NCBI RefSeq assembly: GCF_012911925.1 | Contig: NZ_JAAXKY010000021.1 | Span: 1 to 64,000 of the forward strand | DNA length: 64,000 nucleotides | Direction: 5' to 3' | From: Pseudonocardia xinjiangensis | GTDB lineage: Bacteria > Actinomycetota > Actinomycetes > Mycobacteriales > Pseudonocardiaceae | Shown here: piece by piece, positions 51,212-59,692 of the stretch | How the letters are laid out: every line of letters starts with the position of its first letter | Numbering within the stretch: position 1 is the stretch's first letter | Made by a program: the position numbers and the translations under genes | Notes under the pieces: model-generated | Database searches by the model: none | What the model was told of the DNA's origin: nothing | What the model saw: the letters and a program-made list of their open reading frames with translations, nothing else

Positions 51212-52468
51212 ATGAGCGGTACAGAGCCTCCGGTGCCCACCGTCTCGGCGCGGTTGCGTCGCGGCCTCGAACACGTCGCCGGGTACGGCGCCACCGCGAG
51301 CGGCGGCGTCGGTCGCACCGCCTTCTCCGCGGCCGACCGGCAGGTCCGGGAGTGGCTCGCGGGCGAGTGCAAGCAGGCCGGGCTGGCACTGCGCACCGAC
51401 GGCATCGGCAACGTCTTCATCCGGCTGGACGCGCCGGACGCCCCCGCGGGCACGCCTCCGGTCTGGGCCGGCTCGCACCTGGACAGCGTGCCGGAAGGCG
51501 GTCGCTTCGACGGCGCGCTCGGGTCACTGGCCGCGCTGGAGGTGGTGCGCAGGCTGGCCGAGGAGCACGTTCCCCTGCGACGGCCGGTCGAGGCCGTGGT
51601 ATTCGCCGACGAGGAAGGCAACTACCACCACCTCCTCGGCTCCACGGCCGTCGCGCGCGGCTTTTCGTCGGACGAGCTCGCCACGCTGCGGGGACGCGAC
51701 GGGGACCTGCTCGTCGACGCTCTGCAGGCCATGGGCTGGGATGTCGAGGCGGCAACCCGGACCGCGGTGCGCCCCGGGGACGTCCACGCCTACGTCGAAC
51801 TGCACATCGAGCAGGGCTCCGTGCTCGAGTCGGCCGGGGCCGCGATCGGGGTCGTCACGGCGATCGTGGGGATGGGTGGCGGGCACATGGAGTTCCGTGG
51901 CCGCCAGGACCATGCCGGCACCACGCCGATGCCGCTGCGGCGCGACGCGCTGCGGGGAGCCGCCGAGCTTCTGGTGCGACTGCCGGAGGTGGCACGGTCG
52001 GTGAGCGAGACCGCCGTCGCCACCTGCGGCATCCTGCACGTGGAGCCCGGGGGAGCGAACGTCGTGCCCGGGCTGGCCCGCTTGCAACTGGACTTCCGTG
52101 ACCTGGACCGCGAGCGGATGCTCGAGCTGGAGGCGGCGATCGTGGCGGTGGCGCGGGAGGTCGCGGACCGCCACGGCCTGGAGGTCGGCTACACCCGCGA
52201 GAGCATCACCGACCCGGTGCCGTTGGACCCGCGGATGCAGGAGCTCGTGGCCACGGTGGCCGCCGGTCAGGGCCTGCGGACCCTGCCCCTGCCCTCCGGT
52301 GCCGGGCACGACGCACAGAACATGGCCAAGCTCGCCCCCACGGGCATGATCTTCGTGCCCAGCGTCGACGGGCGAAGCCACTCCCCGGCCGAGCTGACCA
52401 CGTGGGAGGACATCGATGCGGGGGCGAACGTGCTCCTCGCGATGGTCCACGCTCTCGCCACCGAGTGA
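51212..52468 (+). CDS. M20-family N-carbamoyl-L-amino acid hydrolase/allantoate amidohydrolase-like enzyme
   Basis: This 418-residue dinuclear-metal amidohydrolase has metal-ligand motifs AGSHLDSVPEGGRFDGALG (His, Asp), VFADEEGNYHH (Glu-Glu), ELHIEQGSVLE (His) and the C-terminal SGAGHDAQNMA (His). The lid-domain substrate residues TAIVGMGGGHMEFRGRQDHA and HAGTTPM are also seen. Family members hydrolyse N-carbamoyl amino acids, allantoate or ureidoglycolate and often prefer Mn. ATG 51212 follows AGGAG. It converges on the Nramp-fold transporter gene, a likely functional partner. Confidence 0.9.
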   Translation: MSGTEPPVPTVSARLRRGLEHVAGYGATASGGVGRTAFSAADRQVREWLAGECKQAGLALRTDGIGNVFIRLDAPDAPAGTPPVWAGSHLDSVPEGGRFDGALGSLAALEVVRRLAEEHVPLRRPVEAVVFADEEGNYHHLLGSTAVARGFSSDELATLRGRDGDLLVDALQAMGWDVEAATRTAVRPGDVHAYVELHIEQGSVLESAGAAIGVVTAIVGMGGGHMEFRGRQDHAGTTPMPLRRDALRGAAELLVRLPEVARSVSETAVATCGILHVEPGGANVVPGLARLQLDFRDLDRERMLELEAAIVAVAREVADRHGLEVGYTRESITDPVPLDPRMQELVATVAAGQGLRTLPLPSGAGHDAQNMAKLAPTGMIFVPSVDGRSHSPAELTTWEDIDAGANVLLAMVHALATE

Positions 52469-52474
52469 GCAGCG

Positions 52475-52576
52475 TCAGGTGAGCAGTCCCAGCCCCCAGG
52501 CGGTCGAGGTCAGCACGGCGAAGACCGTGAGACCGAGCAGGATGGTCAGCCAGAGGCGACGGAGTGTTCCTGGCAT
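52475..52576 (-). CDS. 33-residue single-pass membrane peptide downstream of the Nramp-fold gene
   Basis: ATG 52576 follows GGGAGGGC at ideal spacing and encodes MPGTLRRLWLTILLGLTVFA then VLTSTAWGLGLLT. This is a positively charged start and one membrane helix. It lies 29 bases after the transporter stop in the same direction, so it is likely an accessory subunit or stabilising peptide, analogous to small partners of other transporters. The size is below common annotation cut-offs. Confidence 0.7.
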   Translation of the reverse strand: MPGTLRRLWLTILLGLTVFAVLTSTAWGLGLLT

Positions 52577-52605
52577 CGTTGCCCTCCCTTGCCGTGGTCG
52601 CGGAT

Positions 52606-54075
52606 CTAGGTCAGGGACGCCGGTCCCTGGCTGATCATCTGGTAGGTCAGGAACAGTGAGAAGGCGATGTAGAACATGGCGATCAGGACCATGATCGGGA
52701 GCCGCCAGCCCTTGAGCTTGGCGAATTCCGGCAGGGTCCGGCGGTTGAGGATGATGATCAGCACGGAGTAGATCGCCATGACGAAGCCGCCGCCTGCGGA
52801 CGCGATGACCAGGAGCAGTACCGGCTCGATTCCGGTCCAGATGATTCCCGAGCCGGCGATGATCATCAGCCACACCACGGTGATGTAGATCTTGCTCTCG
52901 CTCCAGAAGGTGCTCTCCTTCAGGAACGTGACCTTGAGCGAGTCGCCGGCGAGCCGGCTCACGTAGTCGATCACCCCGATGTTGGTGGAGAAGAGCATCA
53001 GGAAGCCGGCGACGTAGAAGGCGGTGGTGAACCACGGTCCGATGATGGTGCCCAGTGCGGCGCCTTCCTCCTGGAGGAACCCCAGCCCGCCCTCGAGGTC
53101 GGTGTTCGTGCCGATCGTCGAGACGACCAGTACCGAGAGGGAGACCAGCAGCAACGCCCCGATGAACCAGAACGTGATGAGCTGTTCCCAGTTGGCGATG
53201 CGCCACCACTGCCGCCAGCGGCGTTCGTTCTCCGTGGTGGTGGGGACCATGTACCCGAGCGACGGGGCCGCCACCTCCTGGCCGGTGACCGGGGAGACGA
53301 TGTTGGGGATGTTGATCCCCATCCCCATTCCCTTGTCCCTGATGTAGTTGCTCTGGACCAGGTTGTTGGCCCCGCCGGCGCCCGCGAAGACGATCGCGCC
53401 GAACAGCGAGGCCGCTCCCAGTTGGGCGACGACGCCGGGCAGGTTGCCGGTGACGTCGGGAATGTCAGTGACGACCTGGGCCCAGGCTCCCGCATTCGTC
53501 GCGACAACGATCGCCGTGACGACGAAGAGGAGGATGAGGACGATCATGATGCCCTCGACCTTCTCGAGGGTCTGGTAGATGACCGGTGAGACGGTCACGG
53601 CCAGTCCGATGGAGAGCAGGAATATGGTGGCGATCAACGGGACCGCCGACTCGCTGAGGGCGAAGATGAATGTGAACACCGTCGCCCCGCTGGAGGCCCA
53701 ACCGGGCCAGGCGTTCGGCAGAATAGCGCCGAGTACGAAGACGATGCCCCAGGGTAGCCACAATCGCGAGAATCCGGTGACGGCCGTCTCGCCCGTGATC
53801 AGGGTGTAGCGCTCGATCTCCATGTTGAGGAAGAACTGCATCGTGATGCCCACTACCGCGAGCCAGACAATGCCCAACCCCGCCTGCGTGGTGATGTAGG
53901 GCCAGAGCACCAGTTCGCCGGACCCGAGTGCCGTCGCGGTGAGGATGATGCTGGCCCCCATGTACTTCCGCAGACCCTGGGGCTCGGGCAGGTCGCGGTA
54001 GCCGACCGCGGGGAGGTACTTGCTGGGTAGTTCGGTGGCGAGTCGGGGTGTGGGCGCCTCGACGGACTCGGCCAT
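52606..54075 (-). CDS. Nramp-fold membrane transporter lacking the metal-binding motifs
   Basis: This 489-residue protein has about eleven or twelve membrane helices and the Nramp (PF01566-like) layout. The TM1 metal motif DPGN is replaced by GSGE (residues 51-54, TATALGSGELVLWPY). The TM6 M-P-H motif is replaced in IVFAGAGGANNLVQSNYIRD, so the Met and His metal ligands are absent. A classic Mn/Fe transport role is therefore doubtful. It converges on an M20 N-carbamoyl/allantoate amidohydrolase and is followed by a 33-residue membrane peptide. It may carry the amidohydrolase's organic substrate. Confidence 0.8.
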   Translation of the reverse strand: MAESVEAPTPRLATELPSKYLPAVGYRDLPEPQGLRKYMGASIILTATALGSGELVLWPYITTQAGLGIVWLAVVGITMQFFLNMEIERYTLITGETAVTGFSRLWLPWGIVFVLGAILPNAWPGWASSGATVFTFIFALSESAVPLIATIFLLSIGLAVTVSPVIYQTLEKVEGIMIVLILLFVVTAIVVATNAGAWAQVVTDIPDVTGNLPGVVAQLGAASLFGAIVFAGAGGANNLVQSNYIRDKGMGMGINIPNIVSPVTGQEVAAPSLGYMVPTTTENERRWRQWWRIANWEQLITFWFIGALLLVSLSVLVVSTIGTNTDLEGGLGFLQEEGAALGTIIGPWFTTAFYVAGFLMLFSTNIGVIDYVSRLAGDSLKVTFLKESTFWSESKIYITVVWLMIIAGSGIIWTGIEPVLLLVIASAGGGFVMAIYSVLIIILNRRTLPEFAKLKGWRLPIMVLIAMFYIAFSLFLTYQMISQGPASLT

Positions 54076-54523
54076 GGGGCAACTCCTCTGTGCGCTCTGG
54101 CCCCGAGCCGCGCCGGTCGACCGGAGCGCTGTCCCGGGAGATGGGCGACAACCAGCGATCCGGGCGTGCCAGATCGCTCACGTATCGAGTTCATTCTGTC
54201 CGGAACGGCCACTCAGCCGGCGGGGCGAAATGCTGCACCCGGCCCGCCGTGCACCACACGCGCGAATCGCTTTTCGGGCGTGCGGTAGCCGTGAGGACGC
54301 CTCGATGCGCTACCCGACAACCTTGCGCGGAAGTCTAGTGATGACATCGGCTCTGCTCAAGGCCCGAATTTCTCGACGGTAATACGGGTGCGCCGGACCG
54401 GAGATTCCCGGGCCCGGCGACTCCACCGGAACCGAATCGCTCCCCGCGATCTCGCGCGGCGGCGCCCCTCGGAGACGTGCAGGGTGGTCGGGTCGGGCGG
54501 TGCACCGTCTACATTCATCCAGC
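54076..54523. other. divergent intergenic region between transporter and IclR genes
   Basis: About 450 bases holding the promoters of the Nramp-fold gene and the IclR gene. It is AT-richer around 54330-54390. No perfect palindrome long enough to name as operator was found by eye, and no gene is supported. Confidence 0.4.
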
Positions 54524-55309
54524 ATGTCGGTGGACGACGGTTCCGGCTCGTCGAGGCGCACCCCGCTGCTGGTGCTCGGGAAGATCACGGAGATCCTCGA
54601 CGCGTTCTCCCTCGCCCGCCCCGCGCTGACCCTGGGCGAGATCCAGCAGGCCACCGGCCTGCCGACGTCGACGGTCCAGCGGCTGGTCACCAACATGGTG
54701 GCGCAGGGGCTCCTGGACCGGGCCGGTGACCGGATCCGGATCGGCGTGCGCATGGCCTACTGGGCGGCTCCCGCCGTCAAGGGCGTGGACGTGCTGACGA
54801 TCGTCAACCCGGTGCTGCGCGAGATCCGGGACGCCACGGGCGAGACGGCCTGCTTCTTCCGGGAGGAGCAGGGCTTCCGGGTGTGTGTGGCGGTCGCCGA
54901 GACCCGGCACGCCCTGCGGCGCGACATGTACGTCGGCAAGATCCTCCCGCTGCACGCCGGGTCGGCGGGCCGGGTACTGCTCGCGTGGAACGCCGAGCTC
55001 ACGGAGACGGTGCTCGCGCGGCCCCTGGAACCGATCACCGGCACCACCGTCACGAGCGCGGAACGCCTGCGCGAGCTGGTCCGGCAGACCCGTGCCGACG
55101 GGTTCGCGATCACCATCGCGGAACGCGAGGACGGCTCGTCCGGGCTGTCCGCACCGGTGTTCGACTCGGCCACCGAGCTCGTCGGCGCGCTGTCGATCAG
55201 CGGGCCGACCCTCCGGATGCCGCTGGCCGTCTGCGAGGGGTGGGTGGACCTGCTGGTCGGCTCCGCCGAGAAGCTCACCAGGACCCTGGGCGGGCGCTAC
55301 CCGAGCTAG
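54524..55309 (+). CDS. IclR-family transcriptional regulator
   Basis: This 261-residue protein has an N-terminal winged helix, KITEILDAFSLARPALTLGE then IQQATGLPTSTVQRLVTNMV. The IclR effector domain follows, with CFFREEQGFRVCVAVAETRH, PLHAGSAGRVLLAW and DGFAITIAEREDGSSGLSAP. It is divergent from the Nramp-fold transporter with 450 bases between and is its probable regulator. IclR proteins sense small catabolic metabolites. ATG 54524 lacks a strong ribosome binding site. Confidence 0.9.
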   Translation: MSVDDGSGSSRRTPLLVLGKITEILDAFSLARPALTLGEIQQATGLPTSTVQRLVTNMVAQGLLDRAGDRIRIGVRMAYWAAPAVKGVDVLTIVNPVLREIRDATGETACFFREEQGFRVCVAVAETRHALRRDMYVGKILPLHAGSAGRVLLAWNAELTETVLARPLEPITGTTVTSAERLRELVRQTRADGFAITIAEREDGSSGLSAPVFDSATELVGALSISGPTLRMPLAVCEGWVDLLVGSAEKLTRTLGGRYPS

Positions 55310-55501
55310 GACCCGTCCCGACGGCGATGATCGTTCCCAGACCCGGCTCTTCGCCCTCCGAACGGCCGATACCCGGATCTCGCGGCGATCACGGGGGCCG
55401 CGCGGGCGACTCGGCCGCGGAAACCGGGCGACTCGCGCGCGCGAAGCGGGCGACTCGCGGGGCCCCGGGTCGCAGCGCCGGGCGACTTGACGCAATCCAT
55501 C

Positions 55502-55522
55502 GGTTGCAATAACGTTGCAACC
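55502..55522. promoter_or_regulatory. inverted repeat upstream of the AHSA1-ArsR-DUF899 operon
   Basis: GGTTGCAA-TAACG-TTGCAACC is a perfect 8-base inverted repeat 29 bases before the first gene. An extra half-site (GTTCAGTTGC) follows. It is the expected operator of the ArsR regulator in the operon. Confidence 0.72.
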
Positions 55523-55550
55523 GTTCAGTTGCTACTTGATGGAGGTTGAC

Positions 55551-55982
55551 ATGGGATTCCCCGATCGCATCGAGCGGGTCGTCGAGATCGCCCACCCGCC
55601 GGCCAAGGTGTGGGCTGCCCTCACCACGGCCGAAGGGCTGGGCACCTGGTTCGGCAACGACGCGACGATCGACCTGCGTCCGGGCGGGTCGGCACACATG
55701 ACTTGGAACGACGGCCCCACGGCCGACATGCGGATCGAACGGGTCGAGGAGCCGTCGGTGTTCGGCTTCACCTGGCACATCTACGGCCTGCCCGAGGACG
55801 ATCCGCGCCGCACGTACGTCGAGTTCACGCTCGAGCCGGTCGGTGCGGGCACGCGCCTGACCGTGGTCGAGTCCGGCTTCGCGCAACTGCCGGACGACGC
55901 CTTCACCGGTGCGTACGAGGGCAACACCAAGGGTTGGGCGAGCGAGCTCGGTGAGCTGGTCGACTACCTCGATGTCGCCTGA
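55551..55982 (+). CDS. SRPBCC/AHSA1-domain protein
   Basis: This 143-residue helix-grip protein opens RIERVVEIAHPPAKVWAALT then TAEGLGTWFGNDATIDLRPG. It continues VEEPSVFGFTWHIYG and TRLTVVESGFAQLP, ending KGWASELGELVDYLD, all typical of AHSA1-like (START superfamily) ligand-binding proteins. ATG 55551 follows GGAGG. Its end overlaps the ArsR start by 11 bases. The pairing with ArsR is a very common actinomycete arrangement; the ligand is unknown. Confidence 0.9.
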   Translation: MGFPDRIERVVEIAHPPAKVWAALTTAEGLGTWFGNDATIDLRPGGSAHMTWNDGPTADMRIERVEEPSVFGFTWHIYGLPEDDPRRTYVEFTLEPVGAGTRLTVVESGFAQLPDDAFTGAYEGNTKGWASELGELVDYLDVA

Positions 55983-56301
55983 CATCGAGGCGATCGCCGA
56001 ACAGGTCTTCGTCGCGCTGGCCGATCCGAGCCGGCGCGCCATCCTGGCCGCGCTCGCGTCCGGCGGACCGGCCACGGCCACGGAGCTGGCCGATCGGCTG
56101 CCCATCACGCGGCAGGCGATCGCCAAGCATCTGGCCCTGTTGGCCGAGGCCGGGCTCGTGACGCCCGAGCCGGGGGAGCGGCGCCGGGTGCGCTATCGAC
56201 TGCGCTCCGCCCCGATGCAGGTGGCACAGCAGTTCCTGGCCGCTCTGGCCCGTGACTGGGACGGCCGCCTCGACGCGTTGAAGGAGCACCTCGGCCCGTG
56301 A
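55972..56301 (+). CDS. ArsR-family transcriptional regulator
   Basis: This 109-residue winged-helix protein reads IAEQVFVALADPSRRAILAA then ELADRLPITRQAIAKHLALL and AEAGLVTPEPGERRRVRYRL. No metal-binding cysteines are present, so it is not a metal sensor. It overlaps the AHSA1 gene by 11 bases and probably autoregulates the operon through the inverted repeat at 55502-55522. Such pairs respond to small organic signals bound by the partner or to stress. Confidence 0.9.
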   Translation: MSPDIEAIAEQVFVALADPSRRAILAALASGGPATATELADRLPITRQAIAKHLALLAEAGLVTPEPGERRRVRYRLRSAPMQVAQQFLAALARDWDGRLDALKEHLGP

Positions 56302-56335
56302 GCCGAGCGAACCGAACTGGAAGGTGGACACCACG

Positions 56336-57013
56336 ATGAAGACACCACCGGTCGTGTCACCGAGCGAGTGGGACGCCGCATGGCGGCAATTGCTCGTGAA
56401 GGAGAAGGAGCTGACCCGCGCCCGCGACGCGCTGGCCGCCGATCGCCGCCGCATGCCGTGGCTGGCGGTGGAGAAGGAGTACGGGTTCGACGGACCCGCA
56501 GGCAGGGTGAGCCTGCTCGACCTGTTCGAGGGTCGCCGTCAGCTGATCGTCTACCGCGCCTTCTTCGAGCCCGGGGTGTGCGGCTGGCCCGACCATGCGT
56601 GCCGCGGTTGCTCACTGGTGGCCGACCAGGTCGCCCACGTCGCCCACCTGAACGTCCGCGACACCACCCTCGTCTTCGCCTCGCGGGCGCCGCAGCCGGA
56701 CATCGAGCGGGTGAAGGCGCGGATGGGCTGGACGATGCCCTGGTTCACCATGACCGACGACTTCGACGCCGACTTCGGGGTGGACGAGTGGCACGGCACC
56801 AACGCGTTCATCCGCGACGGCGACCGGGTGTTCCGCACCTACTTCATCAACAACCGCGGGGACGAGGCGATGGGGAGCACCTGGAGCTACCTCGACATCA
56901 CCGCGCTCGGGCGGCAGGAGGAGTGGGAGGACTCGCCGGAGGGCTATCCCCGGACCCCGGCGTACGAGTGGTGGAACTGGCACGACGAGTACGGCGCCGC
57001 GGTGCAGGGGTAG
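56336..57013 (+). CDS. DUF899 thioredoxin-like protein
   Basis: This 225-residue protein opens with the DUF899 pattern VSPSEWDAAWRQLLVKEKEL, RRMPWLAVEKEYGFDGPAG and LFEGRRQLIVYRAFFEPGVC. The region CGWPDHACRGCSLVADQV has the family's conserved Cys residues, and FYLD-like TWSYLDITALGRQEEWEDSP sits near the end. It is predicted to have an AhpC/thioredoxin-like fold; activity unknown. It is third in the operon behind ArsR. ATG 56336 is used; GTG 56324 is too close to the GGAAG to be favoured. Confidence 0.87.
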   Translation: MKTPPVVSPSEWDAAWRQLLVKEKELTRARDALAADRRRMPWLAVEKEYGFDGPAGRVSLLDLFEGRRQLIVYRAFFEPGVCGWPDHACRGCSLVADQVAHVAHLNVRDTTLVFASRAPQPDIERVKARMGWTMPWFTMTDDFDADFGVDEWHGTNAFIRDGDRVFRTYFINNRGDEAMGSTWSYLDITALGRQEEWEDSPEGYPRTPAYEWWNWHDEYGAAVQG

Positions 57014-57022
57014 CGGAGCCGC

Positions 57023-57042
57023 TGCCGTGGTCGAGCACGGCA
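57023..57042. terminator. small hairpin between convergent genes
   Basis: TGCCGTG and CACGGCA form a 7-base stem with a 6-base loop in the 32-base gap between the converging DUF899 and HMG-CoA-lyase-like genes. Confidence 0.5.
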
Positions 57043-57045
57043 CTG

Positions 57046-57969
57046 CTAGCGGCGTGGCCCGGCCACCCACGCGAACGCCGAGGCCGACGACCGCACACCC
57101 TGCGCGGCCTTCGACCGGTTGGGCTCCCCGAGGTCGGCGAGCAGGTCCTCGGAGAGCTCGACCATCCCGGCGAGGCCGGCCGGGGTGAGCCACGACGGCC
57201 TGGTCGCGAACACGATGTCTTCCGACGCGGTGTTGCCGCTCGCACCCGGGGCGAACGGGCAGCCGCCCAGGCCGCCGAGTGCCCCGTCGACCACGGTGGC
57301 GCCCGCGCCGATCGCCGCCAGGGTGTTGGCCACGCCCAGGCCCCAGGTGTCGTGCCCGTGGTAGACGATCCGGCGGGCCGGGGTCTCCTCGCCCACCCGG
57401 GAGACCAGGCTCGACACCTGGGCGGGCACGGCTTGGCCGAGCGTGTCGCAGAGCACGATGTCCTCGGCGCCCTCGGCCCGGGCGTCCCGTGCGATGGCGA
57501 GCACCCGCTCCTCCGGCACCGGCCCGTCGAACGGGCACGTGAACGACGTCGCGATGCAGAGCTGGATCCGGCCGCCTGCGGCGCGGGCGGTCTCGACGGC
57601 CGCGGGCATGGCCGCCAGGCTGGCCTCCGTGCTGCGGCCGATGTTGGCCTGGTTGTGCGCGTCGGAAGCCGAGAAGCAGTACTGGACGTTGAGCGCGCCC
57701 GCGGCCACGGCCCGTTCGACGTGCCGGGGGGTGGCGACCCAGACCCAGCACCGGGCGAGCTCCTCGGGCGTGAGTGCCTCGACCACCTCCAGTGTGTTCG
57801 CCATCGGCGGCACCAGGTCGGGGCGGGCCATCGAGCCGATCTCCAGGCTGGGGACGCCGAGGCGCAGCAGCTCCCGGACGATCTCCACCTTGCGTTCGGT
57901 GGCCAGGAGCTTGCCGGTGAGCTGCAGGCCGTCGCGCAGGGTCACGTCCCGCAGGATCGCGTTCGTCAT
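57046..57969 (-). CDS. hydroxymethylglutaryl-CoA lyase-like enzyme
   Basis: This 307-residue (beta/alpha)8 HMGL-like enzyme has the catalytic Arg7-Asp8 (LRDVTLRDGLQ), metal-binding His204 and His206 (IVYHGHDTWGLG), the Cys237 loop GGLGGCPFAPGASGN and Asn246. It cleaves a 3-hydroxy-3-methyl-type acyl-CoA to acetyl-CoA (or a related product) and a keto acid. It overlaps the family III CoA-transferase by 4 nt, so the pair would activate a dicarboxylic or hydroxy acid to its CoA ester and then cleave it. Confidence 0.9.
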   Translation of the reverse strand: MTNAILRDVTLRDGLQLTGKLLATERKVEIVRELLRLGVPSLEIGSMARPDLVPPMANTLEVVEALTPEELARCWVWVATPRHVERAVAAGALNVQYCFSASDAHNQANIGRSTEASLAAMPAAVETARAAGGRIQLCIATSFTCPFDGPVPEERVLAIARDARAEGAEDIVLCDTLGQAVPAQVSSLVSRVGEETPARRIVYHGHDTWGLGVANTLAAIGAGATVVDGALGGLGGCPFAPGASGNTASEDIVFATRPSWLTPAGLAGMVELSEDLLADLGEPNRSKAAQGVRSSASAFAWVAGPRR

Positions 57970-59213
57970 GACCGCTCCTCTCCCGCGACGACCGCGGCGA
58001 TCTCGTCGTCGCTCATCCCGAGGACGCCGGCGAGCACCTCCCCGGTGTGCTCGCCGAGGTCCGGTCCCACCGTCCGGACCGGCAGCGAGACGTCGCCGAT
58101 CACCGGGACGATCCCCGGGAAGCCGACCTGGCGTGGTTCGTCCTCGCCGGTGTCCACCGGCAGGTACTGGATCATGTTGCGGGCCCGGTACTGCGCGTCG
58201 TCACAGATGTCGGCCGCCGTGTAGCTCGGGCCGGCCGGCACCCCGGCCCGGTCGAGCTGCTCGAGCACCTCGGCCCGCGGCCGGCCCGCCGTCCAGGCGC
58301 CGATCGCCGCGTCGAGCTCGTCGCGGCGCGCCCAGCGTCCGGCGTTGCTGCTCAGTGCCGGGTCGTCGGCCAGGTCGGGGCGCCCGATCGTCGCCATCAG
58401 CCGCTGGTAGATGGCGTCGCCGTTGCCCGCGATGATGGCGCTGGTGCCGTCGCCGCACAGGTAGGCGTTGGACGGGGCGATGCCCTCCATCCGGCCACCG
58501 ACCCTGGTCCGGTTCACGCCGTAGGCCAGGTGGTCGGGCACGAGCGACTCCATCATGGACAGGATCGCCTCGTTGAGCGCCACGTCGATCACGCGTTCGG
58601 TCAGCGGCGCCCGGCCGTCCACCCGCCCTGACCGGCCCGACTCGCGCCGGAACAGCGCCATCACCGCGCCGAAGGCCGCGTACAGCCCGGCGATCGAGTC
58701 GCCGATCGAGACGCCGACGCGCACCGGTGCCCGGTCGGGTTCCCCCACGAGCTCGCGCAGGCCACCCATGGCCTCGGCAACCGCGGCGAAGCCGGGGCGG
58801 TCCGCCAGCGGGCCCGTCTGGCCGAAGGCCGAGACGCGGGCGATGACCAGGTCGGGGTTCGCGGCGTTCAGCTCGTCGGGCCCCAACCCCCACTTCTCCA
58901 GGGTGCCGGGGCGGAAGTTCTCCAGCAGGACGTCGCAGTGCCGGACCAGGTCGAGGACGACGTCGCGGCCGGCCGCCGACTTCAGGTCCAGCGCGACGGA
59001 CTTCTTGTTGCGGTTGATCGTGCGGTACAGCATCGATGTCGTGCCCGCGTACAGGCGCCAGTTGCGTAGCTCGTCGCCCGTCCTCGGCCGCTCGATCTTG
59101 ATCACCTCGGCACCGAAGTCGGCGAGCAGCCTGCCTGCTGTCGGGGCTGCGATGTAGTTGCCGAGCTCGAGCACGCGGACCCCGTCGAGGGGGCGGATCG
59201 GGCGGTCGTTCAC
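57966..59213 (-). CDS. family III CoA-transferase (CaiB/BaiF type)
   Basis: This 415-residue protein opens with LDGVRVLELGNYIAAPTAGR then LLADFGAEVIKIERP. The conserved NKKSVALDLKSAAGRDVVLD, VLLENFRPGTLEKWGLG and the catalytic Asp172 in GVSIGDSIAGLYAAFGA, which forms the acyl-Asp intermediate, are present. GTG 59213 follows GGAG. It transfers CoA to a carboxylic acid. With the coupled HMG-CoA-lyase-like gene, the likely pathway is degradation of a branched hydroxy dicarboxylate (HMG- or citramalate-like). Substrate inferred only. Confidence 0.9.
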   Translation of the reverse strand: MNDRPIRPLDGVRVLELGNYIAAPTAGRLLADFGAEVIKIERPRTGDELRNWRLYAGTTSMLYRTINRNKKSVALDLKSAAGRDVVLDLVRHCDVLLENFRPGTLEKWGLGPDELNAANPDLVIARVSAFGQTGPLADRPGFAAVAEAMGGLRELVGEPDRAPVRVGVSIGDSIAGLYAAFGAVMALFRRESGRSGRVDGRAPLTERVIDVALNEAILSMMESLVPDHLAYGVNRTRVGGRMEGIAPSNAYLCGDGTSAIIAGNGDAIYQRLMATIGRPDLADDPALSSNAGRWARRDELDAAIGAWTAGRPRAEVLEQLDRAGVPAGPSYTAADICDDAQYRARNMIQYLPVDTGEDEPRQVGFPGIVPVIGDVSLPVRTVGPDLGEHTGEVLAGVLGMSDDEIAAVVAGEERS

Positions 59214-59422
59214 GAGTACTCCCCACGCGATGAGTGCCGGCGGTCGGGTCAGCACGACGGCGACGACGGAGCGCGACCTCAGACGCTCGCGCCGCCGCCC
59301 CCGTGTCCACCATACGAACACGGATCCACGATGTGGGCAACCAGGAGGCGGCGGTACCTGCGGGTGTGGCTGCTCACGTCACCGGCGACCCGCAGCCCCG
59401 ACCCGGACGATGCTGCCGCGCC

Positions 59423-59614
59423 TCAGGACGGGTTCAACCTCGAGTAGTCCCCGAACGACCAGCGCAACGGCATCGTCCCCTCGACGTCGAGCACCTCGTC
59501 CACGTCGAGGTCGATCATCTGCTGGGCGCCCGGTACCGTCGCCGCCCGCTCGGCGTCCCAGTCGATCCGGGCCCGCCCGGAGAGATGCAACGCCCGGCCG
59601 CGCTCCCAGTGACC
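59423..59614 (-). pseudogene. pyridoxamine-phosphate-oxidase-like flavin protein, C-terminal remnant
   Basis: The minus strand reads GHWERGRALHLSGRARIDWD, AERAATVPGAQQMIDLDVDE and VLDVEGTMPLRWSFGDYSRL ending NPS. This is the C-terminal part of PNPOx-like FMN-binding proteins that carry a domain before a ferredoxin-like or FNR part. No upstream flavin-binding half is found in any frame, so the gene has lost its N-terminus. The 200 bases between it and the CoA-transferase start hold nothing recognisable. Confidence 0.6.
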
Positions 59615-59692
59615 GGCGGCTGTCGTGGCCGGACCCGAACGCCACGTCCCGGTCCGAGCGACGACCCATGCTCTCGCCGTCCCGCTGAAGGG

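Noticed and set aside
52606-54075. Annotation as manganese/iron transporter MntH
   Set aside because: The DPGN and MPH metal motifs are replaced, so the metal-ion call is not supported.
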